A stretch of 64,000 bases of DNA from Sinomicrobium weinanense (GCF_018863395.1 NZ_JAHKRR010000001.1:186001-250000), one strand, 5' to 3'; counted from the first letter of the stretch, positions 49,909 to 58,830 are shown. A program made the numbers and translations. Notes: generated by a model from the letters alone, not told the origin.

Positions 49909-52095
49909 ATGGCAACAATCAGATTTAAAGCTATACAGGAGACATTCAGCAGGACTACAATTCCTGTGGAAGAAACTGTAAAGCGTTCGGAACTGTTCGG
50001 GCGGAATGTGTTCAACGAAGCTGCCATGAGGCAGTTTATGACCAAGGAGGCTTATACCAGTGTGATGAACGCTATTGAATTTGGAGAAAAGATAAACCGC
50101 AAGATGGCCAATCAGGTGGCTGCAGGTATGAAGGACTGGGCCATTTCCAAGGGGGCGACGCACTATACCCACTGGTTCCAGCCGCTTACCGGGTCTACGG
50201 CCGAAAAGCACGATGCTTTCTTCGAGCCTATCGGAGGCGGAATGGCCATGGAAAAATTTGACGGAAGCCAGCTGGTACAGCAGGAACCCGATGCTTCCAG
50301 CTTTCCCAACGGGGGGATAAGAAATACGTTCGAAGCCAGGGGATATACCGCATGGGACCCTACTTCACCGGCATTTATCTACGGAGGTACACTTTGTATT
50401 CCCACGGTATTTGTCTCTTATACGGGAGAAGCACTGGACAACAAGGCTCCGCTACTGAGGGCCCTGCAATGTATAGATAATGCTGCGACCGAAGTAGCCA
50501 GGTATTTTGACAAGAGTGTAACTAAGGTTACCGCAACCCTGGGATGGGAGCAGGAATATTTTCTCATAGACAAGGCACTGGCCTATACCCGTCCGGACCT
50601 TATCCTCGCAGGAAGGATGCTTCTGGGCCACTCCGCAGCCAAAGGACAACAGCTCGACGATCATTATTTCGGATCTATTTCTGACAGGGTGGTGAATTAT
50701 ATGCGCGACCTGGAAATAGAGTGTATGAAATTGGGCATCCCGGTAAAAACACGGCACAATGAAGTGGCGCCTAACCAGTTCGAACTGGCTCCCATTTTTG
50801 AGGAGGCCAGTTTAGCCGTAGACCACAACTCCCTGCTTATGGATGTTATGGACAAGACTGCCGAGAGACACAATTTCAAAGTGTTGTTCCACGAAAAACC
50901 CTTTGCGGGAATTAACGGCTCCGGGAAGCACAACAACTGGTCTCTGGCTACCAATACCGGGGTAAACCTGTTGAGCCCGGGTAAAACTCCAATGAAAAAC
51001 TTGCAGTTCCTCACGTTCTTTATCAACACCATAAAAGCAGTGAACGATTATGAGGAGCTTATCCGTGCATCCGTAGCTTCGGCTACCAACGATCACAGAC
51101 TTGGGGCCAACGAAGCACCACCTGCTATTATTTCCGTGTTTATCGGAGAACAGTTGACCAGGGTGCTCGACGAACTCGAAGACGTATCTACAGGAAAACT
51201 GTCGCCCCAGGAAAAAACAGACCTCAAACTCAATGTAGTTGGTAAGATACCGGAAATATTACTGGACAATACCGACCGTAACAGAACATCGCCTTTCGCA
51301 TTTACAGGAAACAAGTTCGAACTCCGGGCCGTAGGTTCCAAGGCTAACTGTGGTAAGCCGATGACCCTGATCAACACCATAGTGGCCAGGCAGCTTACCG
51401 AGTTCAAAAAAGAAGTAGATGCCCTGATAGCTAAAAAGAAGCTGAAAAAAGACGAGGCCATATTCAACGTACTGAGAGAATATATCAAGGCTTCCAAGAG
51501 AATACGCTTCGAAGGCGATGGTTACAGCGCTGCCTGGGAAAAAGAAGCAGCCCGCCGCGGGCTCAGCAATAACAAGACCACTCCCGTAGCCCTTAAAGCC
51601 ATGGTGTCTAAAAAAGCCATCTCCCTCTTTGAGGAAATGAATGTGATGAGCAAGGTAGAAGTAAAAGCCAGGCACGAAATAGAACTGGAAGAATACACCA
51701 TGAAGGTACAGATCGAAGGCCGGGTATTGGGCGATATAGCACGTAACCACGTTATCCCTACCGCTATCCGCTACCAGAATATCCTTATAGACAATGTTAA
51801 GGGCCTCAAGGATGTATTCGGAACGAACTTTAAGAAAGTGGCTTCAGAACAGCTCGACCTTATCGAAGAGATCTCCGAGCACATCGCCGAGATCAATTCT
51901 AAAGTTACGGCCATGATCGAAGAGCGGAAGAAAGCCAACGTGATCACCAATGCCGAACTCAAGGCAGAAGCCTATTGCGAAAAAGTGAAACCGTATTTTG
52001 ATGAAATACGTTACCACTGTGACAAACTGGAGCTGTTGGTAGACGATGAACTCTGGACCCTTACCAAATACAGGGAATTATTGTTCACCAGATAA
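49909..52095 (+). CDS. glnN: glutamine synthetase type III
   Basis: A large hexamer- or dodecamer-forming glutamine synthetase of the type found in Bacteroidetes and some cyanobacteria. The 728-residue length fits exactly. Features are FGRNVFNEAAMRQF, THYTHWFQPLTGSTAEKHDAF, LGWEQEYFLIDKALAYTRPD (catalytic Glu), RHNEVAPNQFELAPIFEEA and FAGINGSGKHNNWSL. The C-terminal helical domain (about 550-728) is type specific. It is divergent from GSII. Having both types next to each other suggests nitrogen-dependent switching, but that is inferred. A terminator follows at 52116. Confidence 0.97.
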   Translation: MATIRFKAIQETFSRTTIPVEETVKRSELFGRNVFNEAAMRQFMTKEAYTSVMNAIEFGEKINRKMANQVAAGMKDWAISKGATHYTHWFQPLTGSTAEKHDAFFEPIGGGMAMEKFDGSQLVQQEPDASSFPNGGIRNTFEARGYTAWDPTSPAFIYGGTLCIPTVFVSYTGEALDNKAPLLRALQCIDNAATEVARYFDKSVTKVTATLGWEQEYFLIDKALAYTRPDLILAGRMLLGHSAAKGQQLDDHYFGSISDRVVNYMRDLEIECMKLGIPVKTRHNEVAPNQFELAPIFEEASLAVDHNSLLMDVMDKTAERHNFKVLFHEKPFAGINGSGKHNNWSLATNTGVNLLSPGKTPMKNLQFLTFFINTIKAVNDYEELIRASVASATNDHRLGANEAPPAIISVFIGEQLTRVLDELEDVSTGKLSPQEKTDLKLNVVGKIPEILLDNTDRNRTSPFAFTGNKFELRAVGSKANCGKPMTLINTIVARQLTEFKKEVDALIAKKKLKKDEAIFNVLREYIKASKRIRFEGDGYSAAWEKEAARRGLSNNKTTPVALKAMVSKKAISLFEEMNVMSKVEVKARHEIELEEYTMKVQIEGRVLGDIARNHVIPTAIRYQNILIDNVKGLKDVFGTNFKKVASEQLDLIEEISEHIAEINSKVTAMIEERKKANVITNAELKAEAYCEKVKPYFDEIRYHCDKLELLVDDELWTLTKYRELLFTR

Positions 52096-52115
52096 CAGAT
52101 ACTAAACTTTGCCTG

Positions 52116-52156
52116 ACGGGAAGATTTTGTACATGCAAGGTCTTCCCGTTTTTTTA
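52116..52156 (+). terminator. intrinsic terminator of GSIII
   Basis: ACGGGAAGA and TCTTCCCGT form a perfect nine-pair stem over a 16-base loop, followed by seven T. It begins 20 bases after the stop codon. Confidence 0.9.
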
Positions 52157-52215
52157 TGGTCGAAGTTCTTTATGGTAAATATGTCAAGTGGATCACACGT
52201 CAACCTGAACTGTCA

Positions 52216-52265
52216 TCCTGAGCCCTTCGGCACTTCGACTTTGCGCAGTGCAGGCAAGCTCAGGA
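52216..52265. repeat. dispersed repeat family 1, copy B
   Basis: TCCTGAGC and GCTCAGGA at the ends are perfect inverted repeats. The element matches 6915-6971 in reverse. It occupies the middle of the 379-base gap between GSIII and the DUF3332 gene; the rest of that gap has no recognised feature. Confidence 0.75.
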
Positions 52266-52474
52266 TAAACTAAAGTTGAAGGGTTGTTTCAGGTTTTCAT
52301 CCCTACTGTCAATCAGGAGTATGGGATTCCGGAACAAGTTCGGAATGACGGTTTACAAGACTTTTTGGACACCCTCTTATTACTTGAGCCAAAAGTAGAA
52401 ATAACGCTAAAAAGTAACTCCTTTCTTAAATCTATGTGAAATTTTTCATATTTTTAATGAATTAATCATTAAAA

Positions 52475-53068
52475 ATGTCTATTATGAAAAAACTATTATT
52501 GTGCTCCGTACTTTCTTTATCACTCCTATGTTCAAGTTGCTTAGGTTCTTTCAGTGCATTTAACAACTTAAAAGACTGGAACCATACCATTAGTGACAGT
52601 AAGTTTGTAAACAACTTAGTGTTTTGGGGACTTAATATTATCCCTGTTTACGGATTGTTCTTCCTGGGGGATGCTCTTATTTTCAACGTTATCGAGTTCT
52701 GGTCTGGTTCTAATCCTATAGCCATGAATGAAGGTGAAGTAGAAACCCAGACTGTGGAAAAAGACGGCAATACCATTGAAATGACAGCTACTAAAAACAG
52801 AATGTTCGTTAATGTGGTAGAAGGGCCTAAAAAAGGGGAAAAGCTGGAATTATTCTATAAGCCGAGCGAGAAATCGTGGAATGCGATTAGGCCAAGCGGG
52901 GAGATCATAAAATTATCTTCTTTCGAAGAAGGCTTCTATTATGTCTATATGCCTAATGGTAAAAAAATTAAGATAGATGCCAATGCTACCCGCAATGAAG
53001 GTTTGGCAGTTATAAACAAAGCAGTTTCTGCATATAACGGAGAAGGCATGCTGGCAGAGATTGAATAA
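52475..53068 (+). CDS. DUF3332 family lipoprotein
   Basis: A 197-residue product. The signal ends in SLLCSSCLGSF, so it is lipidated at the Cys of SSCLG. The segment FSAFNNLKDWNHTISDSKFVNNLVFWGLNIIPVYGLFFLGDALIFNVIEFWSG holds a hydrophobic stretch of about 20 residues and is typical of DUF3332. The second half is a soluble small beta domain. The function of the family is unknown. ATG codons at 52475 and 52484 are both possible; the second puts the basic MKK at the start. A terminator follows at 53093. Confidence 0.85.
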   Translation: MSIMKKLLLCSVLSLSLLCSSCLGSFSAFNNLKDWNHTISDSKFVNNLVFWGLNIIPVYGLFFLGDALIFNVIEFWSGSNPIAMNEGEVETQTVEKDGNTIEMTATKNRMFVNVVEGPKKGEKLELFYKPSEKSWNAIRPSGEIIKLSSFEEGFYYVYMPNGKKIKIDANATRNEGLAVINKAVSAYNGEGMLAEIE

Positions 53069-53092
53069 TAATCATTATAGATAAAAAAATAG

Positions 53093-53134
53093 AATCCCAA
53101 ACTCCAACTCCATGGAATTTGGGATTTGTTTTTT
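53093..53134 (+). terminator. terminator of the DUF3332 gene
   Basis: AATCCCAAA and TTTGGGATT pair perfectly over nine bases with a 16-base loop, followed by a T-rich run from 53126. The loop contains the ACTCC unit. Confidence 0.85.
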
Positions 53135-53255
53135 TAAGGTTTTCCTTCCCATGCCTCGCAGGCTTGCCCCGAAGTTGTTGACTTCGTAATCATTCATGGC
53201 CGATAGTGTTCAAAAGATAAAAATATCTCCCCTATAATCCACCCGAGGGAGGAGA

Positions 53256-53285
53256 TTGTCAATCCAAAATAACATTGTATTTTTG
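53256..53285 (+). promoter_or_regulatory. purM promoter (-33 and -7)
   Basis: TTG at 53256-53258 and TATTTTTG at 53278-53285 are separated by 19 bases, the best complete promoter of Bacteroidetes type in the window. The start codon follows 18 bases after the -7 box. A GC-rich inverted repeat-like stretch (CCCGAGGGAGG region) lies just upstream. Confidence 0.65.
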
Positions 53286-53303
53286 CGGCAAACGACATAA
53301 ACT

Positions 53304-54482
53304 ATGAGTTCTTCGGTAAGTAAGAGATATGCCCAGAGAGGTGTTTCGGCCTCCAAAGAAGATGTGCACAACGCCATTAAAAACATAGATAAGGGGCTTT
53401 TTTCCAGGGCCTTTTGTAAAATAGTGCCCGATCACCTCACCAATGACGAATCGTATTGCCTGATCATGCATGCCGACGGTGCGGGGACCAAATCGTCCCT
53501 GGCCTATATGTACTGGAAAGAAACGGGCGACCTTTCGGTGTGGAAAGGGATAGCCCAGGACGCTCTTATTATGAATATAGACGACCTACTGTGTGTGGGG
53601 GCTACCGATAATATTCTGCTGTCATCCACCATCGGGAGGAACAAGAACCTGGTACCCGGCGAAGTCATTTCTGCCATTATCAACGGCACCGAAGAACTTA
53701 TTGCCGAGCTCCGGGAATTCGGAGTGGAGATACATGCTACCGGAGGAGAGACCGCCGATGTCGGGGACCTGGTACGTACCATCATTGTAGACTCCACAGT
53801 CACGGCCAGAATGAAACGCGAAGACGTTATAGACAATGCCAATATAAAACCCGGGGATGTTATTGTTGGGTTGGCTTCCTTCGGACAGGCCGCCTATGAA
53901 AAAGAATACAACGGTGGTATGGGCAGCAACGGGCTCACCTCGGCCCGGCACGATGTATTTGCCAAATACCTCGCAGAAAAATATCCCGAAAGTTACGATC
54001 CCTCCGTACCCGGAGAGCTGGTGTATTCCGGTGGGGTGAAACTCACCGATCCCGTGGAAGGGACTCCGCTCGATGCCGGAAAACTGGTATTGTCGCCCAC
54101 CCGGACCTATGCGCCCGTCATAAAAAAGATACTGGAAAAATACAACGCCAGGGAAATACACGGTATGGTTCATTGCAGCGGCGGGGCGCAGACCAAGATA
54201 CTCCATTTTATAGAAGATCTCCACGTTATTAAAGACAATCTCTTTGAAGTCCCTCCACTGTTTAAGCTGATACAGCAACAATCCGGAACGGACTGGAAAG
54301 AAATGTACCAGGTATTTAACTGCGGACACCGTATGGAAATATATACGGACGAAAAAACCGCAGAAGATATCATGGCCATCTCAAAGTCCTTTAATATTGA
54401 GGCCCGGATCGTGGGAAGGGTTGAGGCATCCACCCGTAAAAAGCTCACCATAAAAAGCGGGTTCGGGACGTTTGAATATTAA
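53304..54482 (+). CDS. purM: phosphoribosylformylglycinamidine cyclo-ligase (AIR synthetase)
   Basis: Fifth step of purine synthesis: FGAM plus ATP gives AIR. The 392-residue length is longer than the E. coli enzyme (345) but usual for the Bacteroidetes AIR-synthase group. Family segments are RGVSASKEDVHNAI, HADGAGTKSSLAYM, AQDALIMNIDDLLCVGA, ATGGETADVGDLVRTI and GQAAYEKEYNGGMGSNGLTSARH. The C-terminal half has MVHCSGGAQTKILHF. It has its own promoter. prfA follows 123 bases later with a separate -7 box. Confidence 0.92.
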   Translation: MSSSVSKRYAQRGVSASKEDVHNAIKNIDKGLFSRAFCKIVPDHLTNDESYCLIMHADGAGTKSSLAYMYWKETGDLSVWKGIAQDALIMNIDDLLCVGATDNILLSSTIGRNKNLVPGEVISAIINGTEELIAELREFGVEIHATGGETADVGDLVRTIIVDSTVTARMKREDVIDNANIKPGDVIVGLASFGQAAYEKEYNGGMGSNGLTSARHDVFAKYLAEKYPESYDPSVPGELVYSGGVKLTDPVEGTPLDAGKLVLSPTRTYAPVIKKILEKYNAREIHGMVHCSGGAQTKILHFIEDLHVIKDNLFEVPPLFKLIQQQSGTDWKEMYQVFNCGHRMEIYTDEKTAEDIMAISKSFNIEARIVGRVEASTRKKLTIKSGFGTFEY

Positions 54483-54498
54483 TCCGGTAAAAATGTCG

Positions 54499-54506
54499 TA
54501 ATTTTG
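54499..54506 (+). promoter_or_regulatory. -7 promoter box of prfA
   Basis: TAATTTTG, a full match, 99 bases before the prfA start. TTG at 54472-54474 could be the -33 element, with 24 bases between. The predicted leader ends in the TCTAAAA heptads. Confidence 0.45.
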
Positions 54507-54556
54507 CAAACCGAGTGAACGGTGTAAGGTGATTTTAGATAATGATATATCTGTAA

Positions 54557-54605
54557 ATCTCAGGTCTAAAATCTAAAATCTCAGATCTAAAATCTAAAAT
54601 CTCAA
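54557..54605. repeat. period-7 TCTAAAA tract ending at the prfA start codon
   Basis: Seven units (TCTAAAA, TCTAAAA, TCTCAGA, TCTAAAA, TCTAAAA, TCTCAAA and a leading partial unit) stand in perfect 7-base register. The last base is directly before the ATG at 54606, so the prfA ribosome-binding region is made of this repeat and has no Shine-Dalgarno sequence. Confidence 0.75.
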
Positions 54606-55679
54606 ATGTTAGACAGGTTAAACATAGTAAAACAACGGTTTGATGAGGTGTCTGACCTTATCATTCAACCCGATATTATTGCAGATCAGAAGCGGTATGT
54701 GCAGCTCAACAAGGAATACAAGGACCTCAGGGCTATTGTAGAAAAGCGCGAAGAATACAAAACCGTTCTGGATAATATTGCCGAAGCAGAGGAGATCATT
54801 GCCGACGATGGCGATGCAGAAATGGTGGAAATGGCCAGGATGCAACTCGAAGAAGCCAAAGAAAAACTTCCCGCACTCGAAGAAGAAATAAAATACCTCC
54901 TGATCCCCAAAGACCCTGAAGACACCAAGAATGCCATGGTAGAGATCCGGGCGGGCACCGGGGGCGATGAAGCATCCATCTTTGCGGGCGATCTGCAACG
55001 AATGTACACCAAGTATTGCGAAAGCAAAGGCTGGAAAGTGAACGTGGTGGACTTTAACGAAGGGACTTCCGGCGGATTTAAAGAGATCATTTTTGAAGTC
55101 AATGGTGAGGACGTATACGGTACCCTGAAATTCGAAGCCGGTGTGCACCGTGTACAAAGGGTGCCCCAGACCGAAACCCAGGGCAGGGTACATACTTCGG
55201 CAGCGACCGTGATGGTACTCCCCGAAGCAGAAGAGTTTGATGTGGAACTGGATATGAGTGACGTAAAGATCATCCGTACCACATCTACCGGACCCGGCGG
55301 ACAGTCGGTAAACACCACTTATTCTGCCATCCAGCTACAACACATCCCCACCGGGATTGAAGTGCGCTGCCAGGACGAGAAATCACAGCATAAAAACCTG
55401 GAAAAGGCAACGAAAGTACTGCGTTCGCGGCTCTACGAAAGGGAGCTGGCCAAAAAACAGGAAGAAGATGCTGCCCGGAGAAAAAGTATGGTGTCCAGCG
55501 GTGACCGGAGTGCCAAGATACGCACTTACAACTATCCCCAGGGGCGGGTCACCGACCACAGGATAGGACTGACACTCTACGACCTGCAAAATATCATCAA
55601 CGGCGATATCGACAAGATCATCGAAGAACTGAAACTTGCAGAGAACACCGAAAAACTGAAAGCAAGCGAAGTGTTTTGA
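54606..55679 (+). CDS. prfA: peptide chain release factor 1
   Basis: Recognises UAA and UAG stop codons and triggers peptide release. The 357-residue product keeps the GGQ motif ([14 protein letters not shown], near residue 230) and [20 protein letters not shown]. The codon-reading tripeptide P-x-T lies in [15 protein letters not shown]. Its middle residue is Gln where E. coli has Ala and Thermus Val. [20 protein letters not shown] completes the family. It sits between purM and pyrF, not with hemK or hemA. A terminator follows at 55710. Confidence 0.96.
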   Translation: MLDRLNIVKQRFDEVSDLIIQPDIIADQKRYVQLNKEYKDLRAIVEKREEYKTVLDNIAEAEEIIADDGDAEMVEMARMQLEEAKEKLPALEEEIKYLLIPKDPEDTKNAMVEIRAGTGGDEASIFAGDLQRMYTKYCESKGWKVNVVDFNEGTSGGFKEIIFEVNGEDVYGTLKFEAGVHRVQRVPQTETQGRVHTSAATVMVLPEAEEFDVELDMSDVKIIRTTSTGPGGQSVNTTYSAIQLQHIPTGIEVRCQDEKSQHKNLEKATKVLRSRLYERELAKKQEEDAARRKSMVSSGDRSAKIRTYNYPQGRVTDHRIGLTLYDLQNIINGDIDKIIEELKLAENTEKLKASEVF

Positions 55680-55709
55680 GAAAAACCTTTTGTAAATAAA
55701 CCGAACAGG

Positions 55710-55746
55710 AATGCCGCACCGAACTTATGTCGAGATGCGGCATTTT
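55710..55746 (+). terminator. terminator of prfA
   Basis: AATGCCGCA and TGCGGCATT pair perfectly over nine bases with a 17-base loop, followed by four T (the last two outside the stem). It lies 31 bases after the prfA stop and ends 15 bases before pyrF, so it may also overlap the pyrF promoter. Confidence 0.8.
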
Positions 55747-55760
55747 AATAAACAACTATA

Positions 55761-56582
55761 ATGACAACACAAGAACTGCTGGACCAGATACGCCATAAAA
55801 GATCATTTCTATGCGTTGGCCTGGATGTGGATTTGCGAAAAATACCCGGGCATCTTCTGGAAGAAGAAGATCCCATATTTGCCTTCAACAAGGCCATTAT
55901 CGATGCCACCCACCACGTGGCGGTGGCTTATAAACCCAATATCGCTTTTTATGAGGCATATGGCATTAAAGGCTGGGAGGCACTGCGGAAAACAATAGAC
56001 TATCTCAATAAAAATCACCCGGACATATTTACTATTGCCGATGCCAAACGGGGAGATATAGGCAATACCTCTGCCATGTATGCCAGGGCCTTTTTTGAAG
56101 ATCTGGGCTTCGATTCGGTCACCGTAGCCCCGTACATGGGAAAGGATTCTGTGGAACCATTCCTCGAATTCGAAGACAAACATACAATTTTGCTGGCTCT
56201 TACCTCTAATCAGGGAGCTTTTGATTTTCAGACCAAAGATTCGGAAGGCAGGGAATTGTATAAACGCGTGCTGGAAACTTCCCGCGAATGGAAAAACAGC
56301 AAAAACCTGATGTACGTAGCAGGAGCCACTAAAGCGGAATACCTCACGGATATCCGAAAGATCATACCGGACAGTTTTTTGCTGGTGCCCGGAGTAGGCG
56401 CACAGGGTGGTAGCCTGGAGGATGTATGTAAATACGGGATGACCAAAGATATCGGCCTGCTCGTAAACTCTGCAAGAGGTATTATATATGCATCGAACGG
56501 AAAGGATTTTGCCAGTGCCGCCCGGGAAGAAGCCGAAAAATTACAGGCCGGGATGAATGCCATTATGAGGCAGAACATATAA
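55761..56582 (+). CDS. pyrF: orotidine 5'-phosphate decarboxylase (type 2)
   Basis: Last step of UMP synthesis. The 273-residue length and the motif [23 protein letters not shown] mark the longer subfamily 2, not the E. coli type. The catalytic Lys and two Asp lie in [26 protein letters not shown] near the N-terminus and [15 protein letters not shown] near 210 bind the phosphate. The BtuF-like gene follows 20 bases later, so the two are probably co-transcribed. Confidence 0.95.
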   Translation: MTTQELLDQIRHKRSFLCVGLDVDLRKIPGHLLEEEDPIFAFNKAIIDATHHVAVAYKPNIAFYEAYGIKGWEALRKTIDYLNKNHPDIFTIADAKRGDIGNTSAMYARAFFEDLGFDSVTVAPYMGKDSVEPFLEFEDKHTILLALTSNQGAFDFQTKDSEGRELYKRVLETSREWKNSKNLMYVAGATKAEYLTDIRKIIPDSFLLVPGVGAQGGSLEDVCKYGMTKDIGLLVNSARGIIYASNGKDFASAAREEAEKLQAGMNAIMRQNI

Positions 56583-56602
56583 TCTTTTAAATTGTATTTC
56601 CA

Positions 56603-57400
56603 TTGACCTTCAGAGATCAGATACAGCGAGAAGTCTTTTTAAGGGAACCACCGCAGCGCATTGTGTCCCTGGTGCCTTCTCAAACCGAATTATTGTATGA
56701 TTTGGGATTAGAAGACCGGGTGGTGGGAATTACCAAATTTTGTGTGCATCCCTTTCACTTCAGGTCCCTGAAAACCGTGGTCGGGGGGACCAAACAGGTG
56801 AAAGCAGACAAGATCAGGGAGTTGCAGCCGGATATTATTCTCTGTAACAAGGAAGAGAATACCCGGGAAATAGTCTCAGCACTGGAAGAAATAGCCCCGG
56901 TACATGTTTCCGATATCTATACCATAGACGATGCGCTGGAGCTGATCGGTCAGTATGGCGAAATGTTCTCCTGCCGTACCGATGCCTCGCGGATCGCACA
57001 GAAGATCCGGTTCAGGTTACAGGATTTTCAGCAGTATATAAAAGATAAGCCCGTGTTGAAAACCGCCTATTTCATCTGGCGGAATCCCTGGATGGTGGCC
57101 GGAAAAAATACTTTTATCGACTATCTGTTAACATTGAACCGTTTTCAGAATATCTATGCCGATAAGGACCGCTACCCGGTGGTGGAACTCAGAAAAATGC
57201 GCCTCGAAGGCGATCCCGACCTGGTGTTCCTGTCGTCCGAACCTTACCCGTTCAAGGATGAGCACGCCTTTGAAGTTGGGCGCTTTACCCATCATGCCAA
57301 AACAGTCTTTGTGGATGGTGAGATGTTCAGCTGGTATGGCTCCCGCCTGGTAAAAGCCTTTGATTATTTTAAACGCCTCAGGGACCGGTTGGAAGATTGA
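56603..57400 (+). CDS. BtuF-like substrate-binding protein without signal peptide
   Basis: A 265-residue protein of the helical-backbone metal receptor family (vitamin B12, haem or siderophore binding). Motifs are QRIVSLVPSQTELLYDLGLEDRVVGIT, the long connecting region PDIILCNKEENTREIV and TAYFIWRNPWMVAGKNTFIDYLL. No signal peptide or lipobox is present, unlike true periplasmic members, so it should be cytosolic or exported by other means. The start is TTG at 56603; an in-frame stop lies at 56588 and no ATG is close. It follows pyrF by 20 bases. No ABC permease or ATPase is near. The ligand is unknown. Confidence 0.8.
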   Translation: MTFRDQIQREVFLREPPQRIVSLVPSQTELLYDLGLEDRVVGITKFCVHPFHFRSLKTVVGGTKQVKADKIRELQPDIILCNKEENTREIVSALEEIAPVHVSDIYTIDDALELIGQYGEMFSCRTDASRIAQKIRFRLQDFQQYIKDKPVLKTAYFIWRNPWMVAGKNTFIDYLLTLNRFQNIYADKDRYPVVELRKMRLEGDPDLVFLSSEPYPFKDEHAFEVGRFTHHAKTVFVDGEMFSWYGSRLVKAFDYFKRLRDRLED

Positions 57401-57460
57401 CGCCGGTTGCAGGTTACCAGTTTTTACTATAACTGCTTTACAAACCGGAAACCGGTAACT
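57401..57460. repeat. CCGGTTGCAGGTTACC / ACCGGTAACTG tract
   Basis: GGTTGCA and CCGGTAA units of the period-7 family, partly complementary to each other, just after the BtuF-like stop codon. Confidence 0.5.
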
Positions 57461-57544
57461 GTTAAGCCCCATGTCTTATGTCCTGCAGTCTTACATCTCC
57501 CCTGATAACTTTTTGTCATGTACTTTACTAAAATATGGCAATAA

Positions 57545-57571
57545 AAAAAAGAGGCTGAGAGGCCTCTTTTT
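57545..57571 (+). terminator. strong terminator hairpin
   Basis: AAAAAGAGGC and GCCTCTTTTT pair perfectly around a six-base loop, with A-run before and T-run after. It lies 145 bases beyond the BtuF-like gene. The following region to about 57840 is very AT-rich and contains nothing recognised. Confidence 0.8.
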
Positions 57572-57840
57572 CTAAACTAACTAACTCAAATAATCATTAA
57601 ATAAAAGTTCACACGAACACTACAAAATTCAGAGTTTAAATTTTAATCCGCGTTAATTTTATATTAGCAATTTATTAAATAATGAGTAAATAAAATAATT
57701 AATTAATATTTAATTAACATTTAATGTAGTGTTAAATTAAATATTGTTATGTTTTGATGTGTTTTTGTAAAGAAAAACGATTTTTCCTGATCCGAATTTA
57801 TGAAATGTGCATTTTGAAGGGTGTTTTGATGAAGATAAAT

Positions 57841-57893
57841 AAAAAAACAAGGGGGTGAACTTTATATTGATCAAAAATACCGCATTTCACCCC
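57841..57893 (-). terminator. possible terminator of the DUF4197 gene
   Basis: On the minus strand GGGGTGAA and TTCACCCC pair across a 26-base loop and are followed by CTTGTTTTTTT. It begins about 28 bases after the DUF4197 stop codon at 57921. Confidence 0.5.
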
Positions 57894-57920
57894 GAAAAAT
57901 AGGGGGGATTGTATTTTTTA

Positions 57921-58622
57921 TCAGTCCTGAAGGGCAAATACACTCCGAAGCAGGTTGGTAGTCCTTGCCGCAGCCTTATTTCGTATTTCTTTTTCTTCCA
58001 CGGCGATCATGGTAAAAACTCCTTTCAGGGCCTGGTTGGTAACATAGTCCGTAAGATTCGGGTTGACGTTATTGGTAATGGGCAGGGAATTGTATTTATT
58101 GATGATCTTGGTCCAGATCTCCGTAGCGCCTACCCTGGAAAGGGAATTGTTGATCACCGGCGAGAACTTGCCGTATAGTTGTTTTTCCGTAGAGCTTTGC
58201 AGGTAGGCTGTTGCAGCATTATCTCCGCCTAACAGGATATTCTTTGCATCGGTAAAAGTGATGTTTTTTACCGCATCAACAAAGATCGGGGTAGCTTCCT
58301 TAACAGCGTCTTCCGCAGCCCGGTTGAGTACTTTAAGGCCTTCATCTGCCAGGTTTCCGAGCCCGATGCCGCGTAGGGTTTTATCTACCTTTTGCAATTC
58401 GGCGGGTAGCAGGACCTTTACCATCTCATTCTTGAAAAAACCGTCTTTTTGTGTGAGCTTGCTCACCTGTTTATCGATACCGAAATCCAGGGCCTGCCGA
58501 AGCCCGGAAGCGATCTGCTCGTTCCCCGGCGTTGTAGTGTTCGGCAATTGGTTGACGACCTGTTGCAACTCTGCACAGGAGAAAAGTAAGAACACCCCTA
58601 TCAGGGATAATGCTTTTTTCAT
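57921..58622 (-). CDS. DUF4197 family lipoprotein
   Basis: A 233-residue product with signal ending FLLFSCAEL (Cys16 lipidated). The rest is helical and matches the DUF4197 pattern: IASGLRQALDFGIDKQVSKLTQKDGFFKN, KVLLPAELQKVDKTLRGIGLG and LQSSTEKQLYGKFSPVINNSL. The family has no known function; it is common in Bacteroidetes and some Proteobacteria. It is a single gene, followed upstream by the repeat-rich gap 58623-58904. Confidence 0.88.
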   Translation of the reverse strand: MKKALSLIGVFLLFSCAELQQVVNQLPNTTTPGNEQIASGLRQALDFGIDKQVSKLTQKDGFFKNEMVKVLLPAELQKVDKTLRGIGLGNLADEGLKVLNRAAEDAVKEATPIFVDAVKNITFTDAKNILLGGDNAATAYLQSSTEKQLYGKFSPVINNSLSRVGATEIWTKIINKYNSLPITNNVNPNLTDYVTNQALKGVFTMIAVEEKEIRNKAAARTTNLLRSVFALQD

Positions 58623-58709
58623 ATTCTTTTGTTTTTAATTGTGATTAACAAAACAAAAGTACATTAAATTAATGTGAGTTTCTATAAGCCAGAGCATCAC
58701 TTCGAGGGG

Positions 58710-58739
58710 CTCGATACCCTTCGGCTGCATTCAGGGCAG
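58710..58739. repeat. dispersed repeat family 2, copy B
   Basis: Reverse-complement match to 13989-14017: CTGCCCTGANTG, AGCNNAAGGGTATCGAG. It stands in the gap upstream of the DUF4197 gene. Confidence 0.7.
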
Positions 58740-58795
58740 CACTCGACCTGACGGTATAATTTTATGTTATGAGATCACCGTCGTCACTTCGAGTA

Positions 58796-58830
58796 GCCTT
58801 TCCAAATCGCCAAAAGCGATTTGGAAAGGC
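58796..58830. terminator. perfect 15-bp hairpin
   Basis: GCCTTTCCAAATCGC, loop CAAAA, GCGATTTGGAAAGGC. It is flanked by TTCGAG on the left and TATCGAG on the right, strings shared with family-2 repeats. No T-run follows, so it may be a mobile or structural repeat rather than a terminator. It lies downstream of purU. Confidence 0.6.

Noticed and set aside
52139-52474. Gene in the gap after GSIII
   Set aside because: The gap contains the GSIII terminator, repeat family 1 and AT-rich sequence only; no frame with a credible start or composition.
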